A DNA stretch of 64,000 nt from Shouchella xiaoxiensis (GTDB taxonomy: Bacteria > Bacillota > Bacilli > Bacillales > Bacillaceae_D): contig NZ_JAFBCV010000008.1 of assembly GCF_016907895.1 (NCBI RefSeq), positions 124,001-188,000 of the forward strand, given 5' to 3'. The position numbers were made by a program, and so were the translations under genes. Below the pieces are notes generated by a model. That model made no database searches. It saw only the letters and a list, made by a program, of their open reading frames with translations, and was not told where the DNA came from. This document shows, piece after piece, positions 1 through 7,318 of the stretch; the stretch's first letter is position 1, and each line of letters opens with the position of its first letter.

Positions 1-330
1 ACCATTTGCAGCGCCACTTGTGAACCGAGGGAAAAACCAATCACCGTCACGTCCTTGTCGCCGTGCTGTTTTTCTAAATAGGCGAGCAGTTCATCTGCAC
101 ACGATCGAATGGAGAACCGTTGCTCCCGACTTTCTCCATGCCCTGGTAAATCAGGGACAATGCACAAGTAATCATCCGCAAAATGGGAGACCTGCGCCTC
201 CCACATCTAGCTGCTCACACCGCCACCGTGGAGAAAAAGCAGAATCGGTCGAGACCGATTTCCTATTTCATTCATGTGCATAGACGTCACAACCCTTTTT
301 AGTATTTTCGTTAAAGAGATAGCATGTCAT
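1..330 (-). pseudogene. alpha/beta hydrolase, broken (frameshift plus nonsense), cut by window edge
   Basis: The reverse strand encodes the N-terminal half of an alpha/beta hydrolase: an oxyanion-hole HGGG, then PDLPGHGES, then the nucleophile elbow GFSLGS near the window edge. A start ATG at 330 follows a GAGGTAGGGAGAG ribosome site, but its frame stops at 268-270. The lesion looks like a 4-base tandem duplication (TTCATTCA on the + strand, 267-274); removing one copy restores VYAHEIGNRSRP and joins the hydrolase frame. A second lesion, an in-frame TAG (207-209), sits where a Trp codon is expected after HGGGVSS. Two independent lesions argue for a real pseudogene rather than one read error. 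It lies 22 bp after the serine hydrolase and was probably the last gene of that operon. Confidence 0.8.
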
Positions 331-351
331 CGTTGTTTTCCTCTCCCTACC

Positions 352-1365
352 TCAAGCAAATACCTTCTCTACCGCATCGCCAAATGCTCGAATATTAGCT
401 AAGAAATCAAAGCCCTCCGGTGATCCGAACCGGTTTATCATCCGAACCGCCACAACCTCGTGTTTCGGTATAACAAGCACCGCAACATTGCTATAGCCAA
501 GCAGTTGAAACGCTCCGAGCGCTACGCTACGGCCGATTTCCATACGCTCCGAATTCGTTTTCTGTTCTCCTTGGACAAACCACATGTATCCGTTTGTTGG
601 CTTTGTTGCCTGCAATGTAGGCGGAGTGAGCATTGATGTCGCTCGTGTAAATAAATCAGCCGGGAGTTTCTGTTCTCCATTCACCATTCCTTTCGTTAAA
701 TGAAGATTGCCCCAGTTGGCAAGATCCCGCGCAGATACATACATATTCATCTCAGCCCCGTCAGTAATCGTGCTCTCAGACCAGCTTTTGTCATTCACAT
801 CACGCACGACGTCAGCCAGTTTGGCATGCTTCTCGCCATACCAGCCCGTTTCCAAAAAGGAAAGTGGTTTAAATACTTCGCTATGTAAAATGTCCGCAAT
901 CGTCTTACCGGTTGCCTGTTTAACAATTGCCGCTAACATCGGGATGCCAGCACCACGGTAAGCCCAGTTCGTTCCTGGCACAAATTCTCTTGTAAGCATC
1001 TCTTCTTTTACAACGAGCCCATGGCTGTGCGTGAGCAAATGGCGAATCGTCACGCCTTCAATCATTTTTTGGTCATAAGTCGGTAAGTACTGTGATGCAG
1101 ATTGATCAATATCCTTTATGTAACCGTGATGGACCGCATAGGCAAGGGCAAAGCCGATGTAGCTCTTGCGCACGGAGGCAATATGAAACTGCGTGTCAGC
1201 CTGGACGCTTCTTGCATCGTTAGCGATACTCTGCTTGCCGAAGTATCGTTCAAACGCCACTTGGTTTTTGTGAATCACATACAATGCTCCACCAGACGCA
1301 CCAATGGCGTTGGCACCTTGTTCAACTTGCGCAAAAACTGAATCAAATGATTTTATCCCCTTCAT
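352..1365 (-). CDS. beta-lactamase-family serine hydrolase
   Basis: A penicillin-binding-protein-like serine hydrolase (class C beta-lactamase/esterase fold) of about 337 residues. The nucleophile motif SVRK is at residues 64-67, followed by the family's RHLLTHSHGL stretch. The expected YxN motif appears as W-A-Y-R-G, and no clear HxG/KTG motif is visible near the C-terminus, so activity may differ from classical members. There is no signal peptide, so it is probably cytoplasmic. ATG 1365 is preferred because AGGAG lies 8 nt upstream; a GTG at 1374 is also in frame. It follows the lipoprotein gene by about 20 bp in one operon. The substrate cannot be predicted. Confidence 0.85.
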   Translation of the reverse strand: MKGIKSFDSVFAQVEQGANAIGASGGALYVIHKNQVAFERYFGKQSIANDARSVQADTQFHIASVRKSYIGFALAYAVHHGYIKDIDQSASQYLPTYDQKMIEGVTIRHLLTHSHGLVVKEEMLTREFVPGTNWAYRGAGIPMLAAIVKQATGKTIADILHSEVFKPLSFLETGWYGEKHAKLADVVRDVNDKSWSESTITDGAEMNMYVSARDLANWGNLHLTKGMVNGEQKLPADLFTRATSMLTPPTLQATKPTNGYMWFVQGEQKTNSERMEIGRSVALGAFQLLGYSNVAVLVIPKHEVVAVRMINRFGSPEGFDFLANIRAFGDAVEKVFA

Positions 1366-1384
1366 CTTCTTCACTCCTACTTAA

Positions 1385-1813
1385 TTACTCTCCACCTGAA
1401 ACCACTTCGAAAATCGCTTCTTCCCCGTTTTTATAAATTGCCACCATGGAAATATCACTGTTCTCAGTGATTTCGTAGACTACTTGATTACGTGCTGCCT
1501 CATCTTCCGAAAATTCATCTTCGGTATAATGAATCGTTAGCGTATCTTCAATGACCTCCACATCAAAATGGGTAAAAGCCACTTCCTCTTGACCTAAATG
1601 CGTATTTTTTCCATTTAACATTACGTATTTAATGTCTTCACCTTTGTAATACATGTAGGTTCCATTGGTATCCTCAACGCCTTGAAAGAAAGAAGAAATC
1701 GCTTCCTCTAAGTGATCCAGCTCAACTTCTTTCACGCCTGACTGCGTCTGGCAACCAACCAGCAGCAGGAAAGTAAGCGCCCAGGCGAACCCTGCTAGAA
1801 ATGCTTTTTTCAT
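1385..1813 (-). CDS. small lipoprotein, unknown function
   Basis: A 142-residue lipoprotein with a basic N-terminus, a hydrophobic core and the lipobox LLVGC (Cys21). The mature part is strongly acidic and soluble, without a recognised domain. A clear GGAG site precedes ATG 1813. It sits between the small membrane protein and the serine hydrolase with gaps of about 12 and 20 bp, so co-transcription is likely. I do not recognise the family; an envelope sensor or chaperone role would be a guess. Confidence 0.8.
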   Translation of the reverse strand: MKKAFLAGFAWALTFLLLVGCQTQSGVKEVELDHLEEAISSFFQGVEDTNGTYMYYKGEDIKYVMLNGKNTHLGQEEVAFTHFDVEVIEDTLTIHYTEDEFSEDEAARNQVVYEITENSDISMVAIYKNGEEAIFEVVSGGE

Positions 1814-1825
1814 CCTCTTGCTCCT

Positions 1826-2137
1826 TCAATATTTCTCTTCTAATTGAAAGCGTGTAAAGCCGTATACTCCGACATGAATCATATGCATAACCATAAACAG
1901 AAAGAAAACCCACGTAATGCCGTCAATGAACATCGTTAATGCCCAGCCAGTCCAGATCAGCACAGCGGTTACGTTCCAGGCAATTCCCTTTGCTCGATTA
2001 TTAATCGTTTGGTAACGTTCATCAAGTAAGCGCTTCTTTTTTTCCGCACGTTTGTTAAGGACCACAGCCAAGATGGCAATTGCAGCCCCTAGACTTATAC
2101 CAATAACGCCAAATACATTAACCGTCAAGATTCTCAT
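1826..2137 (-). CDS. small two-to-three-TM membrane protein partnered with XRE regulator
   Basis: A protein of about 100 residues with an N-terminal membrane segment, a basic NKRAEKKKR loop and two more hydrophobic stretches. It begins inside the end of the XRE gene, so the two are translationally coupled. Two starts compete: ATG 2137, where GGGG abuts the codon, and TTG 2128, with AAGGGG about 9 nt upstream. Spacing favours TTG. Small XRE regulators are often paired with short membrane proteins of unknown role in Firmicutes; the function here is unknown. Confidence 0.75.
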   Translation of the reverse strand: MRILTVNVFGVIGISLGAAIAILAVVLNKRAEKKKRLLDERYQTINNRAKGIAWNVTAVLIWTGWALTMFIDGITWVFFLFMVMHMIHVGVYGFTRFQLEEKY

Positions 2138-2330
2138 CCCCTTCAAACATAAAAATATCCTCAATCTGACATTCAAATAACTGGGCAATCTTATGGGCGA
2201 GAATAAGCGAGGGCTTATACTTGCCGTTCTCCAGTGAGATAATCGTCTGCCTCGACACATCAAGCTTTTGCGACATTGTTTCCTGCGTCAATCCGTACTC
2301 TTTCCGCTTTTCTTTAATTCTTGTTTTCAT
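2118..2330 (-). CDS. XRE-family transcriptional regulator (Cro/C1-type HTH)
   Basis: A 70-residue protein that is almost entirely one Cro/C1 helix-turn-helix: KEYGLTQETMSQKL and VSRQTIISLENGKYKPS form the two recognition helices, and the tail resembles the QLFECQIEDIF ending of short XRE repressors. It is the first gene of a leftward operon (XRE, membrane protein, lipoprotein, serine hydrolase, broken hydrolase) and is likely to autoregulate it. No operator was identified. Confidence 0.9.
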   Translation of the reverse strand: MKTRIKEKRKEYGLTQETMSQKLDVSRQTIISLENGKYKPSLILAHKIAQLFECQIEDIFMFEGDENLDG

Positions 2331-2405
2331 TGCTCCTCCATAAATGTAAAGCGCGCTGTACGTAAAGCTTACTATACATTTCTGACTTATTCAACTTTTA
2401 AAACG

Positions 2406-2436
2406 AAAAAAAGCTATTTCCTTTTGAAAATAGCTT
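2406..2436 (-). terminator. Rho-independent terminator
   Basis: Stem AAGCTATTT/AAATAGCTT with a T-run on the minus strand, directly after the stop of the small membrane-protein gene at 2445. Confidence 0.8.
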
Positions 2437-2444
2437 CTCCTGAC

Positions 2445-2771
2445 TTAGAGTAAAGGAATTGCCTCAATACTCGCCAAAACAAGGAAAAACAGCGCAACAG
2501 CAATCATAACGAAAAAGCTTCGTTTTGCTTTTTTATCCTGCTTCGTTTTTTTAAAATGATCAAGTGATACAAAAAAGATCGATAATGAAGTTGCAGTAAA
2601 AAGCACCGCCATTAGTAACTGGCTTAATTCACTGTCACGACTGTTCACAACGCCTTCGATAATAACGCCAATAATCGTTAAGAACAGCACGCCAATAAAG
2701 CCGTAACCGATAATTTTAAAAATACCGATACGATAACCTCCCGTCCTGCCACAGCGGCAGCTTGCTGACAT
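2445..2771 (-). CDS. small three-TM membrane protein; start uncertain
   Basis: A small hydrophobic protein with three membrane segments (FIGVLFLTIIG, LLMAVLFTATSLSIFFV, FFVMIAVALFFLVLA) and a lysine-rich loop. The given end, 2771, is the outermost ATG (108 residues), but it coincides with the predicted transcription start of the promoter at 2778-2806 and has no properly spaced ribosome site. A strong GGGAGG (2742-2737) lies 7 nt before ATC at 2729-2727, which would give a 94-residue protein beginning (M)GIFKIIGYG. Either ATC is used as a start, or an ATG has mutated. The family is not recognised. Confidence 0.65.
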   Translation of the reverse strand: MSASCRCGRTGGYRIGIFKIIGYGFIGVLFLTIIGVIIEGVVNSRDSELSQLLMAVLFTATSLSIFFVSLDHFKKTKQDKKAKRSFFVMIAVALFFLVLASIEAIPLL

Positions 2772-2777
2772 TCTCCT

Positions 2778-2806
2778 ATTATAGCAAGCTTGTCCGAGTC
2801 TTTCAC
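2778..2806 (-). promoter_or_regulatory. sigma-A promoter for small membrane protein
   Basis: On the minus strand, GTGAAA (2806-2801), a 17-nt spacer and a perfect TATAAT (2783-2778). Initiation is expected near 2771, exactly at the outermost ATG of the gene it serves. Confidence 0.65.
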
Positions 2807-2810
2807 GCAA

Positions 2811-2834
2811 AAAAAGAAGAAGGCAAATGCCTTC
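2811..2834 (-). terminator. terminator of sugar ABC operon
   Basis: Minus-strand hairpin GAAGGC-ATTT-GCCTTC followed by TTCTTTTTTT, just after the last permease gene. Confidence 0.8.
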
Positions 2835-2836
2835 CC

Positions 2837-3676
2837 CTACTTCAATGCACTTCCCAACATCCCAGAAATAAAATGCTTCTGCATCACCAGGAAGAAAATT
2901 AAGATTGGCACCGTAGCAATTGTAATTCCCATCATTACTTGACCGTAATCCGTGTAGGAAACACCGCTTAAGGTTGATAAGGCAACTGGGAATGTGTACA
3001 TATCCGGCGTGCGAATCGCAATGAGTGGCCACATGAAGTTATTCCACTGGAACATAAATAAGAAAATCGACGTTGCAGCTAGCGCTGGCTTCATCGACGG
3101 CAGGACAATTTGCATGAAGATGCGCCATTCACCTGCACCATCAAGGCGAGCCGACTCTAGCAGTTCAGTTGGAAACGATAAGAAATTCTGTCTCATTAAG
3201 AAAATCGCAAATGGATAACAGAGCTGCGGTGCAATTAACGCAAAATACGTATTTAATAGATCAAAATTCGCCATCATTTGAAACAACGGAATGAGCGTTG
3301 CTTGATAAGGTATCATCATGGAAAGCAAGAAAACGGTAAAGATCAAATTCCTGCCTTTGAACGTAAATTTTGCAAACGCATAAGCGGCTGTCGTGCTAAT
3401 TGCTAGCGCAAGCACAACGTAAAGTCCCGCTACAAAGAGAGAGTTAAACATCACGCGCCAAATGCCGACATTATTATCCAAGTTCGTTAAGTTCTCAAAA
3501 AAGTGACTGCCTGGAATAAAGGTTGGTGGACTGGCGAACATCGATGCTGATGGATTGGTCGCGCCAATAAACATCCAGTAAAACGGAAAAACGGAAATAA
3601 TTAAAAAGAAGATGAGCAAAGCGTACATGCCTATTTTTCCGAACAAGTGGTTACGTCCTGTTTTTCTATTCATCAT
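2837..3676 (-). CDS. sugar ABC transporter permease (MalG/UgpE type)
   Basis: A 279-residue inner-membrane permease of the carbohydrate-uptake-1 family with six membrane segments. The cytoplasmic EAA loop, which contacts the ATPase, contains ARLDGAGEWRIF. It overlaps the preceding permease gene by 4 bp (ATGA), as is typical for MalF/MalG pairs. With the upstream permease and binding protein it forms a complete importer except for the ATPase; a shared MsmX-type ATPase encoded elsewhere probably powers it. The substrate is unknown; the LacI regulator and two oxidoreductases nearby suggest a sugar or sugar derivative. Confidence 0.92.
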   Translation of the reverse strand: MMNRKTGRNHLFGKIGMYALLIFFLIISVFPFYWMFIGATNPSASMFASPPTFIPGSHFFENLTNLDNNVGIWRVMFNSLFVAGLYVVLALAISTTAAYAFAKFTFKGRNLIFTVFLLSMMIPYQATLIPLFQMMANFDLLNTYFALIAPQLCYPFAIFLMRQNFLSFPTELLESARLDGAGEWRIFMQIVLPSMKPALAATSIFLFMFQWNNFMWPLIAIRTPDMYTFPVALSTLSGVSYTDYGQVMMGITIATVPILIFFLVMQKHFISGMLGSALK

Positions 3677-4533
3677 TTATCACCCGTTAGTTTAAATTGA
3701 ATGATCGAAAGTACAGCAACAAGCATGACGACCACATAGGCAACAGCGCTTGCGTAGTTGAAATCAAAGTACTCAAATCCATTTTCGTAAATATAAAGAC
3801 CAAGCGTCATCGTTGAGTTAGCAGGTCCTCCACTTGTCAGGTTAAACGGTTCATCAAATAGCTGCAGCGTTCCGATTGTTGACAGGATTCCTGTAAACAA
3901 GATAACTGGTTTCAAACTTGGAATGGTGATTGAGAAGAACTGTCTGATCTTGCCCGCACCATCCATTTTGGCAGCCTCGTACATTTCATGAGGAATGTTT
4001 TGCAGCGCCGCCAGATAGATAATCATGTTGTAACCCGTCCAGCGCCATGTCATTGCCAATACGATTGAAATTTTCGCCCAAGTCCCGTCGGTTAGCCACG
4101 GAATAGCTGACATACCTAAGTTGGTAATTAGTTCATTAATAAGCCCATTGTCTTGCAGAAGAACTGAAAACAATAACGAGTAAGCAACGAGCGACGTTAC
4201 GGCCGGTAAGAAAAACGATACGCGGAAAAATCCCTTTAATCGCAGCAACTGGCTATTCAATACAGTTGCTAGCACCATTGAAAGAAACAGCATCAGCGGT
4301 ACTTGTAAGATAAAGATAATGAACGTATTTTTTAGTGCGGTTCGAAAAATAGGATCATAAAACAGTCGTATGTAGTTATCAAATCCGGTAAATGTGTACG
4401 CCCCACCTTCAAAACGCTGAAAACTCAGCACAACGGAAGCGATAATCGGATAAGCTGTAAACATCAAAAACAAGAGAACAGCCGGTGCCAAAAAGAGATA
4501 CGGTGTTGCTTTTGATCGATTCATTGCTTCCAC
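3673..4533 (-). CDS. sugar ABC transporter permease (MalF/UgpA type)
   Basis: A 286-residue permease with six membrane helices and an EAA loop containing AAKMDGAGKIRQF. It partners the downstream MalG-type permease, with which it overlaps by 4 bp. It lies 68 bp after the binding-protein gene in the same leftward operon and is presumably controlled by the LacI-type repressor through the operators at 5936-5984. Confidence 0.92.
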   Translation of the reverse strand: MEAMNRSKATPYLFLAPAVLLFLMFTAYPIIASVVLSFQRFEGGAYTFTGFDNYIRLFYDPIFRTALKNTFIIFILQVPLMLFLSMVLATVLNSQLLRLKGFFRVSFFLPAVTSLVAYSLLFSVLLQDNGLINELITNLGMSAIPWLTDGTWAKISIVLAMTWRWTGYNMIIYLAALQNIPHEMYEAAKMDGAGKIRQFFSITIPSLKPVILFTGILSTIGTLQLFDEPFNLTSGGPANSTMTLGLYIYENGFEYFDFNYASAVAYVVVMLVAVLSIIQFKLTGDK

Positions 4534-4601
4534 AGCCCTCTTTCTATCAAGTGAGCAGGCGAATGATTGATCATCGCCTCACCCACTCTGTTAAGTAGTC
4601 G

Positions 4602-5876
4602 TTAGTTCATGCGGTTTTGCAACTGCTCTGCTGCGCGCGTCATGACGTCTGTTACATCTGCCCCGCCTGCCGCATCTGACTGAGCTGTCTCTGTTTCGTC
4701 ACGGGCAATCGAATAATTGCCTGTGTAGTTAACTGCTGGAATATCATCCATCATTCCGGCGAACATTTCCCAGATCGCTTGATCACCGAAGTACGCTACC
4801 GGCTCAGTGAAGATAGGATCATCGTAAATCGTGTTTAGTGATGGAAACAAGCCATTCTCCATTGCGGTTAACTGAACGTCATCTGTCGTCGCAAAGTACT
4901 CCATGAAATCATACGCCAGTTCCGGCTGCTCCGTATTTGCGGAAATCATGTAGTTACTACCACCAAGGTTTGATGCTCGGTTGCCGTCCGCTTCCATTGC
5001 TGGCAATGGGAACACGCCCCAATTTCCCGCTAAATCTGGCGCTTGCTCAGTTAAAGAGCCCGTTAACCATGCACCTGTTGGCGCCGTTGCTACGCTTCCA
5101 TTCGCAAGACCCGTCAACCACGCGTCCCAACCGACTAAGTTCTCGTTTAACCCATCTTGATGAAGACGCTGCACAACCTCCATTGCCTTAATGGATTCTT
5201 CTGAATCGAGGTTAATTTCTTCGTTTTCATCAAAATAAAACGTCCCTTGTTGGTTGAGCATCATTCGGTATACGCCGTCATCATTGGCAATATCTATACC
5301 AGTCATGGCTACATCAAGTTCATCACGCAACGTCTGTCCCGCTTCGATGAAATCATCCCACGTCTCAATTTGCTCTGCATCAATCCCTGCTTCTTCAAAT
5401 AAGTCTGTGCGGTAAAATACACCAGCTGGACCAGCATCAAACGGGAACCCATACACTCCGCCGTCAACCGTTAGTAATTCCGTTTTAAAATCAGGAAATT
5501 TATCATTATGATCATCTAGGAACCCGTACTCAGAAATATCAAGGAACGCATCTTGGAAATTGGAGAGATATCCTTGCACACGGTCGTCTTCAACAAGCAT
5601 GATATCTGGCAATCCTTGGCCGTTCGCTTGCAGCCCTGTTGTAATGCGCTGATAGACGTCAGGCGTTCCCACTTCAACAATTTCAAGTTCAAACCCTGGG
5701 TTGTCTTCTGCAAACTGCTCGGCTGCCTCTTCAAGCACCGGTATATTAATATTCCATGCCCAAGCCGTTAACTTATTCTCATCTGCACCTCCACTACCAC
5801 CCGATCCGCCACATGCTGTTAATGCAACAAGAGCGACAAGTGCACTTCCAAACAATGATACCTTTTTCATATTCAT
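4602..5876 (-). CDS. extracellular sugar-binding lipoprotein of ABC importer
   Basis: A 424-residue family-1 solute-binding protein. The lipobox LTAC puts the anchor at Cys22, followed by a glycine/serine linker. The mature part has the usual pattern of this family (LTAWAWN strand, GLPDIMLVEDD, a GVYGFPFDAGPAGVFYR ligand-domain segment, and WLTGSL in the hinge region). It captures a sugar outside the membrane for the two downstream permeases. It is the first gene of the operon and is transcribed divergently from the LacI regulator. The ligand is not predictable from sequence alone. Confidence 0.92.
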   Translation of the reverse strand: MNMKKVSLFGSALVALVALTACGGSGGSGGADENKLTAWAWNINIPVLEEAAEQFAEDNPGFELEIVEVGTPDVYQRITTGLQANGQGLPDIMLVEDDRVQGYLSNFQDAFLDISEYGFLDDHNDKFPDFKTELLTVDGGVYGFPFDAGPAGVFYRTDLFEEAGIDAEQIETWDDFIEAGQTLRDELDVAMTGIDIANDDGVYRMMLNQQGTFYFDENEEINLDSEESIKAMEVVQRLHQDGLNENLVGWDAWLTGLANGSVATAPTGAWLTGSLTEQAPDLAGNWGVFPLPAMEADGNRASNLGGSNYMISANTEQPELAYDFMEYFATTDDVQLTAMENGLFPSLNTIYDDPIFTEPVAYFGDQAIWEMFAGMMDDIPAVNYTGNYSIARDETETAQSDAAGGADVTDVMTRAAEQLQNRMN

Positions 5877-5935
5877 TGCTCCCCTCGATACTCGTTTGTA
5901 TTTTTTGTTATCGCTTACATCATTACCTTTTTAAT

Positions 5936-5984
5936 AACCGGTTCTGCTTATTCAATCGAGTGAACAATTTTAGAAACCGGTTTC
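5936..5984. promoter_or_regulatory. LacI-family operators between ABC operon and regulator
   Basis: Two CCGG-centred palindromes in the divergent intergenic region: AACCGGTT (5936-5943) and the longer GAAACCGGTTTC (5973-5984). The 12-mer recurs exactly at 7249-7260 in front of the oxidoreductase genes. A CG-centred dyad of this kind is typical of LacI-family sites, so the adjacent regulator is the natural ligand. This is an inference from position and sequence identity. Confidence 0.75.
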
Positions 5985-6108
5985 AGTTAACTGTAAAAAA
6001 CCGTTCCGCTTTTGTCAACAGCTTTTTTCATTAACATGATTTTTCTGTTAGTTAAGTGCTTTTCTCTTTTGACTCTTTTCGCATACAACCTTATACTTCT
6101 TGTAAGAA

Positions 6109-7173
6109 ATGAAAAAGAAAGGAACGAAAAAGCCGATGCTCAAGAAAGACGGTGTTACGATTTACCACATCGCAAAAGAAGCAAACGTCTCTCCTGCAAC
6201 CGTCTCCCGAGTGCTAACCGGCAGCGCCAACGTGCGAGAACCTGCGAAATCACGGGTACTAAAGTTAATCGATAAGTATAATTTCAAACCTAACGTGATG
6301 GCACAAAGCTTGTATTTAAAACAATCAAAGATGCTTGGCATTATTTTGCCAGACATCGATCATCCGTTTTACTCCATGCTTGCTAAGGAGCTTGAACGCC
6401 AAGCACTTGAAAAAGGCTACACCTGCTTGTTGTGCAACTCCATGCAGAATTTTGCAATTGAACAGTCGTATTTAGACAATCTCATTTCCCGGCAAGTTGA
6501 TGGCATCGTCTTTCTAGGCGGACGAATTAACCAAACAAACCCGACAGATGAGCTCCGTGACGGGATGATTAATGCCTTAAAACATGTGCCAATCGTGCTC
6601 GTTAACGGAAAAATGGACGGAGCTGATGCTCACATTATTCGCACAGATGAGGCGAATGGTATGCGCCGCCTGCTTGATTTACTCGGTCATCACGGGCACC
6701 GCAAGATTGGATTAATTGGCGGGGAAATTGGCGTGTCATCTACAGATGAGAAAATTGAAGTCTTTAAGCAAGTAATGAAACAAAAAGGCTGGACCTATAA
6801 GGACGAATGGATTGTGAATAGCGGTTACAGCATTCAAGGAGGAGAGCAAGATGCGTTAAGCCTGCTACACCTTGATGAAAAACCAACTGCTGTGATGTGC
6901 ATCAATGATTTTGTCGCAATTGGTGCGATAAAAATGTTCCAGAAATTCGGCTTAAAAATTCCAAACGATATGTCCGTAACGGGGTTTGACGACACCTATT
7001 TAGCTGAACACTTCCCACCGGGAGTGACGTCGGTTAACCACAACTATCAGCTTCTAGCAAAAAAGACGATTGAAACGTTGATTGGCCTAATTGCTCAGGA
7101 AGAACAGGAAAGAGAAACCGTTATACCGACTTTTGTGACGGTGCGCAACTCCTGTGAAGAACGACAAAGCTAG
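6109..7173 (+). CDS. LacI-family transcriptional regulator
   Basis: A 354-residue LacI/GalR repressor. The N-terminal HTH contains TIYHIAKEANVSPATVSRVL, followed by a hinge (NVMAQSL) and a periplasmic-binding-protein-like sensor domain (LGIILPDIDHPFYSML, then FVAIGAIKMFQKFG and SVTGFDDTYLAEHFPPG). It probably represses the divergent ABC operon and the downstream oxidoreductase genes through GAAACCGGTTTC sites. ATG 6109 has a weak ribosome site. ATG 6136 (MLKKDGVTIY) is an alternative start, with AAGGA about 12 nt upstream. Confidence 0.92.
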   Translation: MKKKGTKKPMLKKDGVTIYHIAKEANVSPATVSRVLTGSANVREPAKSRVLKLIDKYNFKPNVMAQSLYLKQSKMLGIILPDIDHPFYSMLAKELERQALEKGYTCLLCNSMQNFAIEQSYLDNLISRQVDGIVFLGGRINQTNPTDELRDGMINALKHVPIVLVNGKMDGADAHIIRTDEANGMRRLLDLLGHHGHRKIGLIGGEIGVSSTDEKIEVFKQVMKQKGWTYKDEWIVNSGYSIQGGEQDALSLLHLDEKPTAVMCINDFVAIGAIKMFQKFGLKIPNDMSVTGFDDTYLAEHFPPGVTSVNHNYQLLAKKTIETLIGLIAQEEQERETVIPTFVTVRNSCEERQS

Positions 7174-7215
7174 AGTACACCCTTCGCTTTATCCATGAAA
7201 AAATAGCGTAAGGGA

Positions 7216-7260
7216 TTGACAAGAAGTCAGAATAGGTTTACTTTATTTGAAACCGGTTTC
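7216..7260 (+). promoter_or_regulatory. promoter with overlapping LacI-family operator
   Basis: TTGACA (7216-7221), a weak -10 around 7237-7243 (TTTACT/TTACTT), and the perfect palindrome GAAACCGGTTTC (7249-7260) where transcription should start. The same palindrome lies upstream of the divergent ABC operon, which links the two arms into one regulon. Confidence 0.75.
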
Positions 7261-7318
7261 TTCCCTCTTCTATTTTGACGCAAAAATGAATAGGTATTCT
7301 ATAAGGAGATGAATAAAC

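Noticed and set aside
2445-3032. 195-codon minus-strand frame extending the small membrane gene into the permease gene
   Set aside because: Its first 87 codons are antisense-free overlap with the MalG-type permease in another frame. A promoter at 2778-2806 and a ribosome site show the gene starts within 2727-2771.
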